Of a stretch of DNA of 64,000 nt, positions 24,601-33,800 are shown in pieces. Location: positions 547,501 through 611,500 of the forward strand of contig JALIZF010001792.1 of assembly GCA_029948255.1 (NCBI GenBank), given 5' to 3'. Made by a program: the position numbers and the translations under genes. How positions within the stretch are numbered: the stretch's first letter is position 1; every line of letters starts with the position of its first letter. The stretch is from Telmatactis stephensoni (taxonomy: Eukaryota > Cnidaria > Anthozoa > Actiniaria > Isophelliidae). Under the pieces are notes generated by a model. That model had not been told where the DNA came from and made no database searches. It saw only the letters and a program-made list of their open reading frames with translations.

Positions 24601-26951
24601 TTGCCTAGTACCCAGGCCTTGATGAACCCAATGGTAATTATAATGATAGAATGGTCTGAGGAGTAGCAAACTAGCTACAATCTTGATCAAAGAGACGACA
24701 CTTTTAAGTCGGTACTTCATATTAATTCATATGTGTTTCAAGAGTGTCTACTCTCATTGTCAACATCATTAGAATCATTAATTATTCCTTTAATTACCAT
24801 CCCATATATATATATATCAAGCTTTGCTGTATTGTAATTAGTTGCTAGCGATGAGAGTAGACACTCTCGAAACATGTACATGTACTAATTAAAATGAAGT
24901 ACCGACTTAAAAGTGTTGTCTCTTCAATCAAGAATGATAGAATTATAATTAATAAGAGTTTCATATTTTGAAATAACTTACTTCTCTAGAAGGATTGTTT
25001 ATAAGCTGATACAAAAATGCTTTTTCTGCTTGGCTGATTAGAGGAAAGTTTTCTATTTCAGTTGTTTTATTTGAGTCCCCTTCAGTACGTTGACTCTTAA
25101 AGAAAGAAAGAAAGAAAAAAGACCAAGATAAAATTATTTTATTCATTCATTTCTTCGTTATTCTATTCATTTTAGTCAATCAGTCAGCCATTTGCTTTAT
25201 CTTTTATCTGCTGTATTCTTTTGTTCTTTCATGAATTCGTCCTTTCATTCATTCATTTTCTCATTCATTCAATCATTCAACATTCACTCATTAAATCAGT
25301 CAGTTTAGAATATATGGCATAGTAATGACTTAATATCTCACTGGCACCTCATAGCCATGGTTGGTAACTCAATAGAAAATAAGCTTAAATTATGGATACT
25401 ATTGAGGTTTTTCACGTGACGTCATATCCATTGTTCGCACCATACTGGCGGGCAAATTTGTGATGAGTTAAGCGTCTTATCGAAGAGTTTGGAAATTTAG
25501 AAAGTCGCTAGAAAGCTTGATAAATGTCCATGTTTGTATAATCAAATTAATTCCTTGTGATTTTTCCACTGTTTTTGCTTTCCTCGGCTTACGTTTGCCC
25601 GCCAATATCACGTGACTGAAAAACCTCAATACAAAAAGGGTGCTAAACTTGCAAAAAATTGAGACTTTGATACCAATGAAATTTGACTGAAATTGTACAA
25701 TACTCTGACTTTGTGCAGGGACCATTCCACATCCCTATAAAGTAAAGATTTAAATTAATTTTACCAGTAACTGGACCAATACTGGAGCAAATGGATTTGA
25801 AGCAATGGCCTCTGTCTTATACATCTCATAGAGAAGAAACAGTAGAATGATCCTATGGTTAGATGACGGCATCAAATCTGGTTGCTGTAATAACAAGACC
25901 TAGTGGAAACATCCATAATGTTATTATTTCTAAATGCAGCACTCTAAGGTACATACAGTATATTGTACACAGGGTTGTCCTTTTGAAATATAGTTGCAAG
26001 CAAGAGAAATATCAAAGGTGGAGATATTAGGGAGCAATGAAGATATATTTCTATTTGAAACATCAACAATTCTTGAGAAAGGATTCTTTATTAATACACG
26101 TAAATGAGCTATTCCAATTCTTAAAAAATATATGTCCCCTCCCTACAAAGGCAGAAATAAATTTTAAAGGGGCCATCGAAATTTAGTCTGAAAATCTTCA
26201 GGAGCACTGCTGGTTAATTTTGCTTCAAAATCATTAGGAGTCCAAGAAAATTTTTGTTAAAAATTCTCAGGGGTTGTACTACCACCCAGTTGGCTCAGTT
26301 GGTTGAGTGCTGTATCTTCAGTGCAGAAGGTCTGGGTTCAATTTCCCAGCCAGACCAATACTCAGGGTCTGCTGTTTAACAGACAAAAAATGACTGTAAT
26401 GAACTGGCCACAAGCACATCTACCAGAATATCTAAAGAATGCCTTGCCTTGCAAATGATATTCATGTAGTTGATCTTTTTGAAAACGACCCAGAAACACA
26501 ACAGGATGAATATCATGAATATCATTTGCGGGGTATTCTGAAGTTCTACCAAAATGGTGATCAGTGACAAAAACCTTTCCGTTCTGGCACAACAAATTAT
26601 ATGTCTTTTTAAACTATAAAAAGTCAAGTCTTTCACAGATTAGAAGGCGAAAATACAAGATTTGCGTAGGATGTAGGATGTTTGTGTAAGCTAACGACAT
26701 ATTCTCACCATAGTTGATCCAAGTTGGAAGTGTTCGTTTTTGGAGAAACGCTGATGCAACTGTAAAGCAATAGACTCAAAGGATGACTGCAAAAGCGACT
26801 CATCAGAGAGAATACTAGGAACAGAGAAGAAAAAAGACACATCTCAAACACGAACACAACTTTTCACACTACTACTTTAAAACACGTTTTTTTCACGAAT
26901 CTTGATTTTTTACCTTAGTAATGACGACAGATCGTTAGTTGACAGCGTCAT
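4565..26951 (-). CDS. CNOT11: CCR4-NOT complex subunit 11 (16 exons)
   Basis: CNOT11 is a subunit of the CCR4-NOT mRNA deadenylase; in animals it binds CNOT10 and the N-terminal part of the CNOT1 scaffold. Exons, high to low: 26914-26951, 26709-26814, 25765-25884, 24982-25095, 23829-23885, 21639-21751, 21062-21114, 19118-19197, 11255-11330, 10023-10087, 9398-9463, 8005-8084, 7197-7266, 5999-6103, 5163-5213, 4565-4687. All junctions are AG/GT with matching phase, giving 1317 nt and 438 aa ending in TAG. Family hallmarks are [58 protein letters not shown] and [16 protein letters not shown], the last four in the conserved C-terminal DUF2363 region. The start codon fits the family's [11 protein letters not shown] opening; the vertebrate Gly-rich N-terminus is absent. 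The donor after 5163 (gtttgt) is weak. The exon 2/exon 3 join may lack a micro-exon. Intron 8 holds an LTR retrotransposon. Confidence 0.95.
4800..4895 (-). repeat. SINE body fragment
   Basis: The segment ggtgcgccctttacccc followed by a run related to ctccgttttaa and aagctacttaaag matches the body of the SINE at 42928-43110 and, inverted, the one at 63250-63345. No tRNA-like head is present. It lies in CNOT11 intron 15 (between the last two exons). Confidence 0.65.
8204..8345. repeat. MITE with ends gggcccggttgtac
   Basis: The 142-bp element begins gggcccggttgtacaaaggt and ends with the inverse gtacaaccggctcc. Its interior has repeated atccgctggataa / ggttggataacg pieces. It lies in CNOT11 intron 12. 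No target duplication is obvious. Confidence 0.8.
8601..8725. repeat. Foldback element between 10-bp direct repeats
   Basis: Arms of about 36 nt (tagtctccttcacagccgtt from 8611; its reverse complement ends at 8711) fold on each other. Direct repeats agtggtacta at 8601-8610 and 8716-8725 flank the unit and may be a target duplication. Four extra bases (gtct) lie before the right copy. It lies in CNOT11 intron 12. Confidence 0.75.
9001..9325. repeat. hAT-like MITE (cagggtt...aaccctg)
   Basis: It starts cagggttcatata and ends gcatacaaaccctg, with an interior rich in ccagga / aatccaggactttc motifs. The cagggtt terminus is of a kind I associate with hAT-derived MITEs; that assignment is inference, and no 8-bp target duplication is evident. 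It ends 72 bp from CNOT11 exon 11. Confidence 0.65.
10431..10738. repeat. MITE with ends cagggrcggatc...gatccgcccctg
   Basis: Left end cagggacggatctagggg and right end cctggatccgcccctg are inverted repeats, and each continues into a gc-rich run (gcaacccccc). The unit is flanked by the direct repeat catta (10426-10430 and 10739-10743). It lies in CNOT11 intron 10. A related copy is at 60869-61041. Confidence 0.85.
11393..11582. repeat. Foldback MITE next to CNOT11 exon 9
   Basis: Arms: gtgtagttccagaaaatatcc from 11393 faces ggatattttctggaaagttctacac ending at 11582, and the pairing continues through cccccaccatggaggg / ccctccatgatggggg. It begins 63 bp from the splice acceptor edge of CNOT11 exon 9. 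Confidence 0.85.
11583..12313. repeat. Old transposon-derived spacer (aactcaaact-rich)
   Basis: The stretch between the MITE and the 5' LTR has no ORF of note. Scattered motifs such as tcaaactttggttaacttg, actcaaacccctcctaac and gaatttgagttctaccaggg recall the ends of pogo/Tigger-like elements, but clear termini are not visible. An imperfect inverted repeat (tatattcgcatatttt near 12078; aaaagaatgcgaatata near 12180) brackets about 120 bp. Confidence 0.4.
12314..12498 (+). repeat. 5' LTR (185 bp)
   Basis: It begins tgtgatatag and ends gtgtaaca (TG...CA). By eye it matches 18902-19086 base for base. It contains a CRE-like tgacgtag and the E-box cacgtg, which may serve its promoter (inference), and attaaag as a possible poly(A) hexamer variant. 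Confidence 0.95.
12505..12514 (+). promoter_or_regulatory. Probable primer-binding site
   Basis: tgggggctca starts 6 nt after the 5' LTR. The first nine bases equal the start of the tRNA-Pro primer-binding site known from gammaretroviruses; the match stops after that, so the primer tRNA is uncertain. The Gag start codon follows at 12519. Confidence 0.5.
12519..13883 (+). CDS. gag: Retrotransposon Gag polyprotein
   Basis: This is the structural protein of the LTR element, 454 aa from the ATG at 12519 (a second ATG lies at 12528). The frame is open back into the LTR, but without an ATG. The N-terminal third includes a Gln/Glu/Lys-rich probable coiled coil ([12 protein letters not shown]...). 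A capsid-like central region is assigned by position only. Near the C-terminus a CCHC zinc knuckle ([14 protein letters not shown], about residues 426-439) should bind nucleic acid. The last 100 nt overlap the Pol ORF, which lies in the -1 frame. The Gag sequence is too diverged for me to place it in a clade. Confidence 0.93.
   Translation: MTTMDLEAQQLQLEQYIVDISLDGLKELATHLKVDLKGDGRLKVLRSIRRKIEEIIDSSDNQSLVVSDMLKFIENMKGAAKAENEVTDVDAYAKAKDDLKQMQEEFQKTMALQQKQIEEATAKLSSLKQPKDVAEKPVSNPIPNVESILRREFKIVGSIGEKDKLSYVGLMRQIESGTAKGYKEAEIIEAVIRCINSSTKLKSYLEIMKDITLQKLCQILRVHYQEKSASELYKELTTLAQGPKESAQDFLLRALSLRERTLFASEAEEPGRRYEKSLITGTFLHGFETGLREEVIRNKIRSVLHDSASTDEVIMASLNKIVMVEEETQAKLRASKSKENTQKVCSLTTTGNENIPAKPSKKDTQQSLLTSINALQAQVTELNAKFEASRRGNTASSSFNGLSRTRQTKRKCKVCQDNNNASCQHCFKCGSGDHFARGCKSSENGSRLQPRDRQ
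13784..18529 (+). CDS. pol: Retrotransposon Pol polyprotein with N-terminal MYND finger
   Basis: The ORF is 1581 aa and overlaps the end of Gag in the -1 frame, so it is probably made by frameshifting rather than from its own ATG. Domains in order: MYND-type zinc finger, residues 42-79 (C-X2-C-X8-C-X2-C-X5-C-X3-C-X7-H-X3-C); aspartic protease (WDTGAQ, catalytic D near 136); reverse transcriptase ([13 protein letters not shown] 612-615); RNase H (TDAS, D near 775); integrase with HHCC zinc-binding site from about 1039 and catalytic D1106, D1165, E1201 (D-D-35-E). A GPVYEV-type C-terminal integrase region follows, then a Gln/Arg-rich, an acidic and finally a Tyr/Pro-rich tail. No stop or frameshift interrupts it, so it may be active. 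Confidence 0.96.
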   Translation: MSALFQVRVWRSFRSGVQVVGKRLEVTAAGQAVAEQQQSQVCNNCGKNGLWNRCLSCKTVYYCSRKCQQTDWLSHKNVCNGIKHLTSLQEEHIDPNNGVFVCHLTPKQQGKLAQLVGSKCTINCYLNNNRVEALWDTGAQVSVVSKDFIERNFPSIVVRDIHELIGSAPLDLKAANGTKLPFTGWVDLDFDLKTGDSDYKLKVPFLVSSYSLDLPIIGYNVIEQIVTNENNGNEDELNSLLSNTINGKASSNVCALINFIHSVNESEYELCTIKTNKNITVIPGSKSVIISCRANTGFLDSNTPVLFEPEQSDCVPQGLEIEQTVLTLRGGTSSNISVQITNKTQHDIVLPRRCLIVRLHLVRSVTPVDVKQSSVTPENAEQCITHVNQIGTACNKTEEKVAELTGSLSEICIGDTLTDKQRSLVHKMLLDESDSFSENDNDIGCIDDFQMNINLTDTQPVQRNYTRIPRPLYDEVKSYIEDLLNKGWIRPSRSSYASPIVCVRKKDGNLRLCVDFRELNKKTISDRHPIPRVQDILDNLGGNTWFSMLDQGKAYHQGFIAPDSRHLTAFVTPWGLWEWVRVPFGLKNAVAEYQRFMESSLSGLRDTMCVPYIDDVIVYSKTFEEHVEHIRTTLRRLRESGVKLKPKKCRLFKREVTCLGRVVSVDGHRPDPSSIEAVLKLEEVKPRTVGDVHKLLGLLSYHRQYIPNFSKVAKCLFTLIQSDKCNTGKGGMASTAKITWADEHQAALTRLIEALVTPPVLIYPDWNKPFVLFTDASKDGLGAALYQEHENHVKPVAFASRTLTTAERNYHLHSGKLEFLALKWAICEQFRDYLYYSPHFTVYTDNNPLTYVNTTAKLNATGHRWVAELADFNFTIKYQPGRLDTVADTLSRMPLDQAELDRRFAQTTDRGEIDATFAGVEMLTTGQSVWAASLCSNIHSADDILPSLRDMEGEKVTQRQLLLSQQADPDINRVITIMQSGQRPSRRALLRETAGTRALLQEWTKLEVGSDGLLRRRTSNYLQLVLPASKKPLVFKELHRDMGHLGADHVIQLARERFYWPRMQQDIVHYVTKVCSCLKQRRPQQQTRAPMQHLLSSSPFELISIDFLHLEKSSGGYEYILVVVDHFTRFAQAYPTRNKSAKTVAERIFNDLIPRFGFPARILHDQGKEFENHLFSQLEKLSGIRHARTTPYHPQGNGQTERFNQTLLSMLRTLPEDRKSHWKDYVNQVVHAYNCTPNTSTGFAPFYLLFGRTPRLPIDILIGREVDNTSTQRAFVKHWRTTMETAYNIARRRVTEGNTKSKNRYDKRLNFTELRDGDRVLVRNLTPRGGPGKLHAYWEDKVYVVVARKGTGPVYEVRREDHDGTSRLLHRNLLYPCDFLETLPEQQQAQQRPQRQPRRNQRQQQRQQQARRVNKEPDSDDNDDSSSESEFGADPNALQQHGDQLVHMDMEPLDPEIEDVSATDNSDHGEDTSQEGGEVSDDATDLTQENVQDEADTEDREAQQGPRYPLRTRRQPVRFGYDVMAHSVYPHYSTQFLQNLPYQWNHHTPVCQPYQQYPYQVNPWNGQFYYPYGRPAIPINA
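18621..18644 (+). repeat. A24 run in the retrotransposon 3' non-coding region
   Basis: An uninterrupted run of 24 A residues lies 92 nt after the Pol stop, inside the element and about 260 bp before the 3' LTR. No other feature is seen between Pol and the polypurine tract. Confidence 0.9.
18887..18901 (+). promoter_or_regulatory. Polypurine tract
   Basis: aaaagcaggggagag immediately precedes the 3' LTR, the expected place for the plus-strand priming tract; the single c interrupts an otherwise all-purine run. Confidence 0.85.
18902..19086 (+). repeat. 3' LTR (185 bp)
   Basis: Same sequence as 12314-12498 as far as I can read. It is followed by tata, the duplicated target. The CNOT11 exon 8 splice donor (minus strand, gt at 19117-19116) is 31 bp further on. 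Confidence 0.95.
19770..19905. repeat. 51-bp tandem hairpin repeat
   Basis: Two consecutive units (19791-19840, 19841-19891) each contain a palindrome, cgtatcg...cgatacg around tcacgtgtgag, followed by tccaatcagaa. A third, partial ccaatcagaatgcgcg lies before them. It lies in CNOT11 intron 7. Confidence 0.8.
20600..20733. repeat. Foldback MITE (catggaaagtgc ends)
   Basis: A near-complete palindrome: catggaaagtgctttgtacgg and ttttattcac on the left face gtgaataaaaa, ccgtacgcgtgcactttccatg on the right. The centre is rich in ctcgctcgttc. It lies in CNOT11 intron 7. Confidence 0.85.
22003..22868. repeat. Composite repeat in CNOT11 intron 5
   Basis: gaactttcaaatttataagt then tagttcttttgtcacagtcac at 22003-22044 is repeated inverted at 22822-22868, and a direct variant lies at about 22080-22130 and 22770-22815. 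Between them sits a distinct MITE (22361-22611). The outer piece is best read as an old transposon with duplicated ends. Confidence 0.65.
22361..22611. repeat. MITE with ends atagctgccaaccc
   Basis: The 251-bp unit starts atagctgccaaccccc and ends gggttggcagctat. It contains several ccgggaga/tatccggg motifs and a run of ten G. It is inserted in the composite repeat of intron 5. Confidence 0.85.
23028..23212. repeat. Foldback MITE (caggaaaaaatgt ends)
   Basis: The left end caggaaaaaatgttaatac and right end gttgacattttttccctg are inverted. The pairing continues inward (cccagcttgg / ccccaagttggg; tccctgggtctaac / gttagacccaggga). Confidence 0.8.
23496..23695 (+). repeat. tRNA-derived SINE
   Basis: A-box tggtcgagtgg (23508-23518) and B-box gttcgagtcc (23554-23563) are spaced as in tRNA. 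A non-tRNA body follows (ccaactggttcgcctccttg). The body and loose pairing argue against a functional tRNA. It lies in CNOT11 intron 5, on the opposite strand to the gene. Confidence 0.75.
24347..24494. repeat. Foldback MITE (cttgtcctaaatcag ends)
   Basis: Arms of about 55-60 nt: cttgtcctaaatcagaata and the following agaactgtgatatttc on the left face gaatatcgcagttct and attctgatttaggataag on the right. It lies in CNOT11 intron 4. Confidence 0.85.
24691..24923. repeat. Foldback MITE (agagacgacactttt ends)
   Basis: Left arm agagacgacacttttaagtc with ggtacttcat and gagtgtctactctcat; right arm is the inverse (gatgagagtagacactctcg, gaagtacc, gacttaaaagtgttgtctct). It ends 59 bp from CNOT11 exon 4. 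Confidence 0.85.
25401..25630. repeat. MITE (attgaggttttt ends)
   Basis: attgaggtttttcacgtgac at the left faces tcacgtgactgaaaaacctc plus aat at the right; a second inner pair is ggcgggcaaa / tttgcccgcc. It lies in CNOT11 intron 3. Confidence 0.85.
26283..26450 (+). repeat. tRNA-derived SINE
   Basis: A-box tggctcagttgg (26291-26302) and B-box ggttcaatttcc (26335-26346) with tRNA-like spacing, followed by an unrelated body (ccagaccaatactcagggtc). It lies in CNOT11 intron 2; the 3' end of the body is not certain. Confidence 0.7.
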
Positions 26952-26970
26952 GTTTAATTCAGGTGTTTAA

Positions 26971-27048
26971 CTGAAGGGAATTACGGTCGAAAAGCTTGTT
27001 TTTTGCCGTTCATTTTGCAAACTTACTTCATGTCTCCACGTCCGCCAT
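26971..27048 (-). promoter_or_regulatory. CNOT11 5' leader with uORF and possible short UTR intron
   Basis: Upstream of the CNOT11 ATG, the minus strand has caagatggcggac, a good start context, opening a 6-codon uORF (27028-27048, MADVET then TGA). Its stop runs straight into agtaagt, a strong donor (intron from 27026), and cccttcag at 26978-26971 could be the acceptor, giving a 56-nt UTR intron. Both readings are inference. Confidence 0.4.
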
Positions 27049-27330
27049 CTTGTGAAGAAAGTAGTACTCATGCTTCCTCTTCCAAAAATGACGCATTTAG
27101 GAAAAACACAGGAAGCCCAAAATTTGTACAAATCAAAGCCTTCGTTTTATATTTATTCATTTATTCACGGATATTACTTTTTACTATCCATATTGCCACC
27201 TCCCTTGACCCGCCCTTTTTAAAACAAAGACCAGACGCATACCTCTTTCAAATTTATCCTGATTATATTTAGTGTGTATGTCGCCTGATGCTTAAAATAC
27301 TTTGGGAATATCAAAATATTGTACCATCTA

Positions 27331-28142
27331 TGAGGGTCTCAATGGGGTAAAAACCGTCGTCAAACGGCCTTAATTTTAACCGTCAACCATCAAATGAGGG
27401 AAATTATAACCGTCAAGCGTCAGAAAAATTTACCGTCAAATACACTCTGAAACAATTTTGCTAACTCACTTCTACCAAATGCGCATATTTTCTATGACGT
27501 TATAACATTTTCACTATTTTAATATATAGCTAATTCAATTAACGTTGTCGCTGAAAAAAGCCTAAAGCCTAAAGCTTTGAGAGCGGAATTCATGAAAAAT
27601 TTTATCACCGTGACATCATTACAATAAAAACCTCACTGTATGCTCGCAAATTCTACAACTTGGACACATATATTCATTAATTTCTCAGATAGCCTACAGA
27701 GAAGTCTGTAAGTACACAAAAGATATTTGAAAGGCTTTAGGCTTTAGGCTTTTCAGCGACAACGTTAATTGAAATAGCTATATACCGACCGTTAAAACTT
27801 CGATAGAAGTCATACAACCGGGTCCCCCTATCCCCCTTTGCAAAATGAAATCACGCAAAAATATTTGGTCTTTTCACGCCTCACGGATAATTAATTTCAA
27901 AAATCTCTTTCGCGTTCACAAAAAAATCAAAAGTTGCTTTCATGTGGGTGTAAAAATATTTTAGACCTTAAATCACATTTCATGTCAAAATGAATCAGCC
28001 ATTCACGTTTCGCGCAAAAGGTATAGGGGAGACTATTCCTTCAGGATATCGAGTCAAAATACCGATTTTTTTTATGTCAGCCATCAAAAAGGCAATTTTT
28101 TATTCATCAACCGTCAACGTTATACCCCCATTGAGACTCTCA
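27331..28142. repeat. Foldback element (tgagggtctcaatgggg ends) hosting another MITE
   Basis: Left tgagggtctcaatggggtaa and right tacccccattgagactctca are inverted; near both ends accgtcaa is repeated. A 260-bp MITE of a different family (27525-27784) is inserted inside. A fragment of the same outer family lies at about 38129-38195. Confidence 0.8.
27525..27784. repeat. MITE (tatagctaattcaattaacg ends), nested
   Basis: Arms tatagctaattcaattaacg, ttgtcgctgaaaaaagccta and its inverse ending agctata at 27784. It is the same family as 2515-2769 and is better preserved here (arms about 50 nt). Confidence 0.85.
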
Positions 28143-28711
28143 TTTATTGCATTGACTCCATATGACTGTCAAAATATCAGTTGGCTTTGACTAATTGCTT
28201 TTTCCTTTTGATTCTTTTGTTAAGAAAATAATAGACCCAGAAATGTTAATACTGTAATATTGAGAGAGTATTGTAGCGTTATATTGGCTTGTCTGCTTAC
28301 AAGTGTAATCGTGTAACAGAGATAATGCACAGCTAATTCTCACAAGCCTACGTCTTTAGGGCAAAGATTACTGAACTATATCACCATTTTCTACCATTAA
28401 GCTCTCTCTTAACATTGCACGCAACTATCTCGGGAGCGAAGCCCAAGCCTGTATGCAATTTGCAATAGACTGATTTAGTAAACACGACGAGAAGTGAAAG
28501 AGAACGACGAATTTTGTTGTTCGAGATGACTGTTGACGTGGCCGACGTCCAGAAGAGGACGCGAAGACAAGTCAAATGGTGCGTCCTGAACGTGTCGTTA
28601 CGACGTCGTCACGGTAGCTACGTACGTTGCGTTTGCTATATCATCCTATCTTGCGCGCAAGGGACCCCAAAAGGTCCCAGGCACAGATCCCCAAAACAGT
28701 CACTATTGTAG

Positions 28712-28747
<36 letters not shown>
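28712..28747 (+). repeat. Poly(C) run, C36
   Basis: Thirty-six uninterrupted C. Long homopolymers are error-prone in assemblies, so the exact length should not be trusted. Confidence 0.9.
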
Positions 28748-28748
<1 letters not shown>

Positions 28749-30086
28749 AAAAGATCCCAGGAACCGCACAGATCCCCAAAGCATCCCAGGACTCGAAATA
28801 ATATGGACGGTCCTAGACTATGTCACACATGGTATTTTATTGTAATCTGCATTCATTTTCTTTTAGTTTTTGAATATATGGCTTTAAACAAAGATTTATC
28901 TATAGCCTTGAATAGCCAATCTGACAAAGATCTCAGCATGATATAGTAAGTCTTTGTGATGCCTCGAAAGCCCTGTGCATGCAAACATCTAACGTACATT
29001 GGTGTTGGCCCCACCATTATTGGAAATTGTTGGCTGGCAGCTGTTTAAAGCCTGCGATTACACCGCGCTGCAATTTTTTCTCGCGCTTACAATGCAGTGC
29101 ATGCTAGGGATCTTGTTGCAGGAGCGAAATTGTCGAGTGTATCATGTCTGGCAACATCGACGGCAACAAATAATTCTGTTGCAGAAAGCTCAAAAGTTTG
29201 AACTTTTCTCTGCAATATTGCACGCTCGTACTGAATGTTGCAGAGTGATCATAGACGCTGCAATTTTTCTCTGCAATAAAGTCTAAAATTGCATGCATTG
29301 CCAGCGCGAGAAAAGATTGCCAGCGTGTATCGTCAGCTTAAGCAGACTCAACATTGGTGAAAACAGAATTAAAGAAATGTTAAAGGTTTCTGGTTCAAAG
29401 CAATATTCAAACGCAATATGCATGATGGAGCCAATACTATTGAGAGTGTTTACACTAGGCTTAGTGCTTTGTAGCGATATGATATATGAAGTCTTCAAAG
29501 CAGAACGAATTGATGTTGCTTCAAGTTCTCAAAGTGCTAACTTCCCAAAAGTGACCACTTTTTTATTCCTGTCGTATTAGGGGGTTTGGCAGCAGCTATT
29601 GTGAAGACTATTTCTGAACTTGGAGGAAACCTCGCTAATTTCACCACCATGAGTTAAGACTAGCTTTAAGTTTAGTCCCTTAATACTCGATGGCGTAAAA
29701 ATCGTATAATTAACTTTTGTTCACTAACCACTAGTAGCCTAGTACTCTCGATTTCGCGCGCACATTATTTTTCTCTCTTCTTGGCGCGAGAAAGACTACG
29801 TACTGTACGCAAATTAAATTTGAGAAACCGCTGTAAAATCAACCCTAGCTACTGAGCTTGTACAATGGCAATGAGAGTTCCAAGAACTTCAATTCTTTAC
29901 CAATTAAAAGAAAAATCTTGAAAGAAACGATCCACAGCAATCTCATCATGAACGGGGGAAAATCACCTACCACAGGCAGCCCAAGCCACAATGCAACCGA
30001 ATAAGTGAGGTCGCCTCATTTATCAATGAAAAATCAAAATCAATTTTGTTGCTATTTTATGTCTAACAGGACACAATATCTACAAA

Positions 30087-30092
30087 TTTATT
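30087..30092 (-). terminator. Possible sFRP polyadenylation signal
   Basis: AATAAA on the minus strand about 724 nt downstream of the sFRP stop codon. I did not see another AATAAA hexamer between the stop and this site. This is weak, based on position only. Confidence 0.3.
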
Positions 30093-30815
30093 CACACTAT
30101 ATACACGCATGCGCGTTTCCTAGGCAACTGGAGAATGTTCGCGCGTGCGCATTCTAGTATCGTCAAAAGCCCCTGTTGTGATAATCATGCAAGTTTGTCT
30201 TTATCTAAATATGTATAAAATAACTTTACAAAATTTTCATTCTTTAAAACATCTTTAAACTTCCCAATGATAAAACATGTCACTATTTAAAATCTTTTAC
30301 AAAAGAGCCTCTTTCTACAACCTTCTTAGCAATCAAAACCTTGGTATAATTAAAAGTTGCCAGGTTAAAAATAAAACTATGTTGTACGTTAAAGCTAAGA
30401 CCGCAAAGGAATATGGGAAAAATAGACTGTGCACAGATCATCGAAGAAAAAAACCCTCCAGTATACAAGATGAACTGTTGGCGGTTCGCTAACTAGTTTT
30501 CTATTTCCCAGTATCCCTTAGGATGTTAGCTTTTATATACTTCGACCTGGAAACAATGTTCCACTTGTTATACAGTATATACTTGTAAACGTAAACGATC
30601 ACAAGTAGTCAGCAGTTTAGTGCGTATTTAACGACTTGTGGTCAGCGTTTGCTCAATTCTAGAATGGCGGGAAACTGACATCATCCATGTCCTCTTTGGG
30701 CAGTTCTGTGTACACTTTAAAATCCATTTGGCGGTCTTGAAGTTAGCAACCTATAGTACGCACTATAGACACAATGTCCCCTATTTTGGGTGCAAAACTC
30801 TAGTGCACTGGTCCT

Positions 30816-33800
30816 TCAGTATTTTCTGCAGGCCTTTTTGTTGAACTTTCGTATGAATTTTCTCCACTTTTTCCACTTCAAGATATATGTAGCAATGTAC
30901 TTGCCTTTCCCTTTTTGTTTGCCAAATACGAGGTATTGCTTGCCTTTGCATTGAGCGTTGCCAGGCACCCGCACACGCAGATTTTGACCAGCCTTGACTC
31001 TTTTCAAATACTTTGAATGGGAGCTTACTTTGAATTTGAGGATAACAACGTGTTTTCTTGCTTTGCGCTCCTGTACACGACCTCTGAAACCTGACAAGCA
31101 AACAAATAAAGGTTTACGATATTGATAGTCATGTTTGTAGACTGAAAACCCGACGTCAAATCTCTTAGCAATCAAATTTGATGGGTTGCCTCGGTTTAGG
31201 TTATATCAATCGGGCTATCTTTAGAAGACCGAGTTTAAATCTGCATGATGCAGTCGTCAAACGAGCAAGTGTGAAAAATTACCCAGATGTCCTTTGCAAG
31301 CAAGCTTTGTTACTCGGGATTCCTCGTAGCCCGAGTGAACGCTTTAAAAAATCGAAAATATGATAATTTTTAAGGAAGGAGAGTCCACAGTGGTCTTTTC
31401 TTAACCTGTAACCAAAGCAAACTTTTCTGATATTGGTTTGATAACACGTTGGGCTCGAGCTGACATGTTTTAGAGACATATATCATGGTGGTCCATGGTG
31501 TGCACTGTTATAATCTTTATGCTAGATGACTGATAATTTCCGTTCTAATTCATCATAATCATCATTAGCATCATTAGCATCATTCATCATTATCAGCATG
31601 CGACAACACCCGTACTGCATGACCATCATCGATTTGTCATCGTCATCATTATTACCTCTGTCATCATAGCTTAGAGTAAATAACAACTAAAAACATTCTA
31701 TGTAATTTTATATGAGCTCTGTCAATAACTGACTCGAAAGCCAGCAAAGTGCTAAAGCCAACAAGGTGCTAGTTGCTTAAAACCAGTTAAGTGCCGATTT
31801 GATAAAAGCCATATAAGTGTCCATTCGAATTACCAAAGCCATTTAAACGCTAATCCTCGAAAGCCTTCAAAATGCTCAAATTCACTTTAATGTCACTTCG
31901 CATTTAGTAATCGTTGACACAATCATCGTACAAACATCTACCGACATAAACACACTCGATATCTTAATTTTATTAGATCAAAGGCCAGACTAAAGCAAAC
32001 AAGTATTCCTTCTAAATGGGTAGAGCGGAAATTTACTGAAACCCTGCCCGGATACTGCGGTACGTTTGAGTTTTCCTATAAAGTTACCGCAGCGACCTCA
32101 CGTCTGCACAAATTGTAGGTCCCCAACGGGGTAGGGGTTGGGGTCACTGAAAACAACCTCATCCCCACCCCCACATTTGAGTTGGCCAACAATACAGTAT
32201 ATCTGCAACGTACGATGATGTTGAGTGTTCTGTCTGCAATAACCAGGTTGTGTAATTAGTTTTGTTTGGGCGTAGACTCCCTCAGGCGAATTCTGTCTTC
32301 ACTTCGATGATTTGTTCTTCCTTGCTCTAAAAATGTCTTTGTAATTATGGAGGTTTTATTTGTTTATTTGGTAGTCTGCAGGGTTTTTTACATGCATAAA
32401 ATTGAGCTGAGTAAAATGACAAGCTAAAACAGGCTAATGTGGCCGGTAAGGGAGAAATTTGTTTTTCGGACAACAAAGAAGGAAATTGATAAATTGTTCG
32501 CGGTAGGAGTTTAGAAACTATCGATTGACTATAATAAAACACAGGAGGCATAAATTCGCAGGGGTTTTAGAGTGCGACAATAAGTAATAAGAGAATAACC
32601 ACATGTTTGTACAGAACGGACCATCATCCGGAAATCCATGCTAAGCTACAGTATTTAATCAAAATAATATGCCAGCCGGAAAGCAATATTCCACTGGTAT
32701 TTAGATTTGACGTCACAGCCGGGCAGAACTCTTATAAGTAGTGTTCTAACACGCAAATTTCAATCAGATAACTTGGTTGTCATAGCAACAGGGCTATAGC
32801 CACTTTAACAACGCAATCTTGTGACAAAAAATTATCAGCTCATTATAGGATATACGATATACGGATGATTGTGAAAAAAACAAAGGATATACAAAAGAAG
32901 ACTTTATAGACAGTCAGTTTGTAAACTTGATGAATTAAAGCCCGCCTTCAAAGCGTGTTGCTTTTCGTGCCAAGTGCCGAGCCATTCTTTAGCTAACACA
33001 TAATCAACACATATATATCAATCAGCGACTGACACTTTATGCGTTCAAACAGCTCTCACGCCCTCGCAATACTCCGCCCAATGTCTGCTCCACAGTCGAA
33101 TATCACACCACTAATCAACTACTAAATACTACGATAAGATACTACACAGGACTACAGCACTGAGAGAAAATACCCAAACAAGGAATACAAGACCTCCAAG
33201 ACGAATTAGATGACCTCTAGCCTTACTAAGCTGTTTTGAGAACATTCAGAAGGTTGTTTGTTAGGAGAAATTGGACACAATAAGTCAGAAATGGGATCCC
33301 TGTGATCTTGGAGCTTTTTGGCAAAATAACTCTTTATGAGTCAATTTATTGCGGGTTTAATAGTAGAATAGATTTGGTTGTGTTAAGATTTCTAGCCTGA
33401 TAATGATTGCTTGGTCATTAAGAAGGAATTTTAAGAATGAGGTTCGTCGAGTAAATGTAACTTATTGAATTGAATCATTATAGAACAGACATGCTAAGAA
33501 TTCACCTACAAGTCAATAACGAAAGTCAATAACGATATTTCAACTTACTGAAGTCCGCTTCGCAGAACTCTTTTTTCAGCATTGGTATCAACCTTTTCTC
33601 TGCATTTGAATCGTCGTCGATACAGACTATAAACAAACAATTACAAAATATCAGACAACTGGAATTATCAAGTCAAGTTACATGTATGTTAAGCAATGAA
33701 AACCTGCCATTTTTAAGTAGCTTTTTGGTTTATAAACCACCGAAACCTCCCTTCCTGGTAAGGCGATTATCTATGGTTAATAGGATTTAGGATTTACATA

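Larger units (their letters stand above)
27050..30050. other. Spacer between CNOT11 and sFRP: repeats only
   Basis: No gene can be supported. The stretch contains a nested foldback element (27331-28142), a C36 run (28712-28747) with cacagatccccaaa on both sides, and a foldback-like unit at about 29050-29335 (gctgcaattttttctcgcgc against gcgcgagaaaagattgccag). The ORFs here come from these repeats. Confidence 0.6.

Noticed and set aside
28627..28845. ORF with a poly-proline run
   Set aside because: The prolines come from the C36 homopolymer, in repeat sequence.
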